In this document: one piece after another, positions 5,206 to 7,234 of the stretch
Layout of the letters: the number at the start of each line of letters is the position of its first letter
Position numbering within the stretch: the first letter of the stretch is position 1
The notes under the pieces: model-generated
The model's database searches: none
Seen by the model: only the letters and a program-made list of their open reading frames with translations
What the model was told of the DNA's origin: nothing
NCBI GenBank assembly: GCA_031257075.1
Contig: JAIRPM010000100.1
Coordinates: forward strand, 1 to 7,234
Direction: 5' to 3'
DNA: 7,234 nucleotides
DNA from: Spirochaetaceae bacterium
Lineage (GTDB): Bacteria > Spirochaetota > Spirochaetia > Treponematales > Breznakiellaceae
Made by a program: the position numbers and the translations under genes

Positions 5206-7071
5206 ATGGCAGTACTGAAAAAAATCGAAACCGGTCTGTGCTATGTGTCGCTTGCGCTCCTTGCCCTGTTGCCGCTTTGCGAATCGGTGGCAAGGCTTGT
5301 CTTCCATAGCGCGATACCTTCTGAACAAGCGACGTTGTGCCAACTTCTTCTTGTTGTCAGTATGTTTTCGGCGATGCTTACAACAAAAAACAGCGAACAT
5401 TTGTCCATTGGCCTTGTACAATACACTGCGAATAAGGCAATCAAAAAAATTTGCGGGCTTGCCGGCAGCCTTATTTCATGCTGGACATGTACCGTGCTGT
5501 TTTTTGCGGCGGCGGCCTTTATTAAATTGGGGCTGACACCGCCCACCCTCATTGGTTTCATTCCTGATACCGTATATGCCCTTGTACTGCCGTTCGGTTT
5601 TGCGATTATGGCCGTCCGCTTTGCCCGCCGCGCTCCGGTTTCAGGGATAGGCCGCATACTGCCCATACTGGCTATACTTGCCGGTATAGTCTGCGCTCTT
5701 CCTATGATATTCAAATTTTTATGGGGCTTTGATTTGAGCGATGCGCAATTCAATATTGTAGATTTCTTTTATACGATGGCTTCCGGCATAAAAATGCCGG
5801 CTGTCATTATACTCATATTTGCCGCGCTTGCCGGAACACCGCTTTTTATAGTGCTTGGCACCCTGTCTATTCTGCTTATCGGCGCGTCCGGTGGTGAAAT
5901 TGATGTTACCATCAATCAGGTTTATACCGGCCTTACCGGACAAAATTTCATCGCGATACCATTGTTCACGCTTGCCGGTTTCTTCTTGTCCGAAAGCCGC
6001 GCCGGAACACGCCTCGTGCGCACCTTTCAAAGCCTGTTCAGTTGGTTTCCCGGCGGTATGATAGCGGCTTCCGTGCTTCTTTGCGCGTTCTTTACATCGT
6101 TTACCGGCGCGTCCGGCGTAACAATACTTGCGCTGGGCGGCATCCTCTACACGATACTTTACCGCGGCGGTTCAAATGACGGGTACAGCAGCCGCTTTTC
6201 GGTGGGGTTGCTCACCTCATCGGGAAGCATAGGCCTCCTATTTCCGCCCAGTCTACCTCTCATTCTTGTTGGTACCATAACGCAAACCAGTATTCTTAAT
6301 ATGTTTGTGGGCGGCATTGTCCCCGGAATCCTTCTTTCCGTTTCGATGGTCGTTTTTGGCATAATCGTTTCTGTCAAAACAAAAGTGCCCATTCAGCGTT
6401 TCAATGCGCGGGAGGCGCTGAATGCCTGCAAACATTCCTGCGGTGAAATAATTTTGCCGGTGTTCCTTATAGTGGGTTATTTTTCCGGTATTCTCTCACT
6501 GGTAGAAATAGGCGCGTTTGCCGTAGTCTATGTGTTTGTTCTCGAAGTAATCATTTTTAAGGATATTAAACTAAAAGATGTGGGCGCGGTTTTTGCAAAG
6601 GCTGTCCCGATAATCGGCGGTATTCTTGCCATACTAGGGCTGTCGCAGGCGCTCAGTTATTACATAGTGGATACGCAGGCACCCGAAAATTTTGCCCGCT
6701 GGATGGGGACGGCTATCAGTTCAAAATTTGTATTCCTCATTATATTGAATGTAGCGCTTCTCATAGTCGGCTGTCTTGTGGACATATTTTCTGCCATTGT
6801 GATTGTCCTGCCGCTCATTGCGCCGTTAGGGGCGGCGTATGGCCTTGACCCTGTTCATATCGGCATCATCTTTCTGATAAATATGGAAGCGGGTTTTTTA
6901 ACGCCGCCGGTAGGATTGAACCTTTTCCTTGCCAGCTACCGTTTCAAAACTCCTTTTACCACTATTTGCCGCGCCGTTTTCCCGTTTCTGCTGATTCAAT
7001 TGGCGGTAGTCCTTTTGGTAACGTATTGCCCCCCTCTTACGATGGGGCTGGTAAATCTGCTGCGTAAATAG
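5206..7071 (+). CDS. TRAP transporter fused small-large permease (DctQ-DctM)
   Basis: A 621-residue inner-membrane permease of the tripartite ATP-independent periplasmic family, which uses an ion gradient and an extracytoplasmic binding protein to import organic acids and related solutes. Residues 1 to about 145 are the DctQ-like small subunit (IETGLCYVSLALLALLPLCE, then NSEHLSIGLV at 62-71). A connecting hydrophobic segment (about 150-172) leads into the DctM-like large subunit (about 190-621). DctM hallmarks are IPLFTLAGFFLSESRAG (251-267), FTGASGVTILALGG (299-312), SSGSIGLLFPPSLPLILVG (338-356), GCLVDIFSAIVIVLPL (522-537) and NMEAGFLTPPVGLNLFLAS (559-577). The length fits known QM fusions, with roughly 16-17 membrane segments. 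No frameshift was seen. The start is supported by the normal DctQ N-terminus. The substrate cannot be read from the permease; the binding protein (DctP) is not in the window and may lie beyond 7234. Confidence 0.95.
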   Translation: MAVLKKIETGLCYVSLALLALLPLCESVARLVFHSAIPSEQATLCQLLLVVSMFSAMLTTKNSEHLSIGLVQYTANKAIKKICGLAGSLISCWTCTVLFFAAAAFIKLGLTPPTLIGFIPDTVYALVLPFGFAIMAVRFARRAPVSGIGRILPILAILAGIVCALPMIFKFLWGFDLSDAQFNIVDFFYTMASGIKMPAVIILIFAALAGTPLFIVLGTLSILLIGASGGEIDVTINQVYTGLTGQNFIAIPLFTLAGFFLSESRAGTRLVRTFQSLFSWFPGGMIAASVLLCAFFTSFTGASGVTILALGGILYTILYRGGSNDGYSSRFSVGLLTSSGSIGLLFPPSLPLILVGTITQTSILNMFVGGIVPGILLSVSMVVFGIIVSVKTKVPIQRFNAREALNACKHSCGEIILPVFLIVGYFSGILSLVEIGAFAVVYVFVLEVIIFKDIKLKDVGAVFAKAVPIIGGILAILGLSQALSYYIVDTQAPENFARWMGTAISSKFVFLIILNVALLIVGCLVDIFSAIVIVLPLIAPLGAAYGLDPVHIGIIFLINMEAGFLTPPVGLNLFLASYRFKTPFTTICRAVFPFLLIQLAVVLLVTYCPPLTMGLVNLLRK

Positions 7072-7126
7072 GGATGTCTTGCCTGCTGGCATTCTGCAAG
7101 CGTTGCCCCCTCTGCCACCGCCTACT

Positions 7127-7154
7127 CACCACCCACTATCCACCACCCACTATC
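7127..7154. repeat. 14-bp tandem direct repeat, two perfect copies
   Basis: CACCACCCACTATC occurs at 7127-7140 and again at 7141-7154 with no gap, within a pyrimidine-rich stretch after the TRAP gene. It lies in the non-coding interval 7072-7167, which otherwise shows only a weak hairpin (CTTGC 7079-7083 with GCAAG 7096-7100) and no U-tract. It may be replication slippage or part of a larger intergenic repeat family. Confidence 0.85.
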
Positions 7155-7167
7155 CGCACAGAATCGC

Positions 7168-7196
7168 TTGACATTTTTTTCAAAGTGCGGTATAGT
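7168..7196 (+). promoter_or_regulatory. Near-consensus sigma-70 promoter
   Basis: TTGACA (7168-7173) matches the -35 consensus perfectly. A 17-base spacer follows, then TATAGT (7191-7196), one mismatch from TATAAT. Transcription would begin near 7203 and leave the window. The first transcribed bases could fold weakly (GGGAA 7200-7204 with TTCCC 7218-7222). This is by far the best promoter in the window, so the gene or RNA to the right is probably well expressed. Its identity is not visible. Confidence 0.8.
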
Positions 7197-7234
7197 AGAG
7201 GGAAAGGCTGGCAATACTTCCCAGTTTGGGGGGC

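Noticed and set aside
5241..5753. 170-codon minus-strand frame opposite the TRAP permease
   Set aside because: It lies entirely within the clear DctQ part of the fused permease and looks like a composition-driven shadow.
7079..7100. CTTGC/GCAAG hairpin as terminator of the TRAP gene
   Set aside because: The 5-bp stem has a 12-base loop and no U-tract follows.
7127..7154. Start of a CRISPR or larger satellite array
   Set aside because: Only two directly abutting 14-bp copies are present, with no spacers.

Overview
The window carries five complete or nearly complete protein genes plus the 3' end of a sixth. The organism is a bacterium of intermediate G+C content. The TRAP transporter with its small and large permeases fused, a DGK1/dolichol-kinase-type CTP-transferase, a divergent LarA-superfamily protein and weak or absent Shine-Dalgarno sequences are together compatible with a host-associated spirochaete of the Treponema type. 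This assignment is inference from gene content, not from any marker gene.

Layout. Bases 1-118 hold the end of a plus-strand membrane protein. It converges on a minus-strand pair, pncB (nicotinate phosphoribosyltransferase, 1253-2692) followed by a MoxR-family AAA+ ATPase (156-1241), separated by only 11 bp and probably co-transcribed. Upstream of pncB lies a 427-bp gap (2693-3119). It holds an A+T-rich block and then a G+C-rich stretch with four plus-strand hairpins, the last being a well-formed intrinsic terminator. No plus-strand gene explains that terminator, so an independent small RNA is proposed. Next comes a minus-strand LarA-superfamily protein (3120-4409). A 102-bp divergent promoter region separates it from two plus-strand genes: an integral-membrane CTP-transferase/lipid kinase (4512-5138) and a fused DctQ-DctM TRAP permease (5206-7071). 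The right edge (7072-7234) has a 14-bp tandem duplication and a near-consensus sigma-70 promoter that fires out of the window.

How the genes may work together. PncB makes nicotinate mononucleotide, the precursor of nicotinate adenine dinucleotide (NaAD). NaAD feeds NAD and is also the known starting material of the nickel-pincer nucleotide (NPN) cofactor of LarA enzymes. The LarA-like protein here keeps histidines and a lysine at spacings matching the NPN-binding and catalytic residues of lactate racemase. A TRAP permease, a class that often imports organic, hydroxy or sugar acids, lies nearby. A module importing a 2-hydroxy acid and epimerising it is therefore plausible but unproven: larB, larC, larE and the TRAP binding protein are not in the window. 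No phage, IS element, CRISPR array, tRNA or rRNA was seen.
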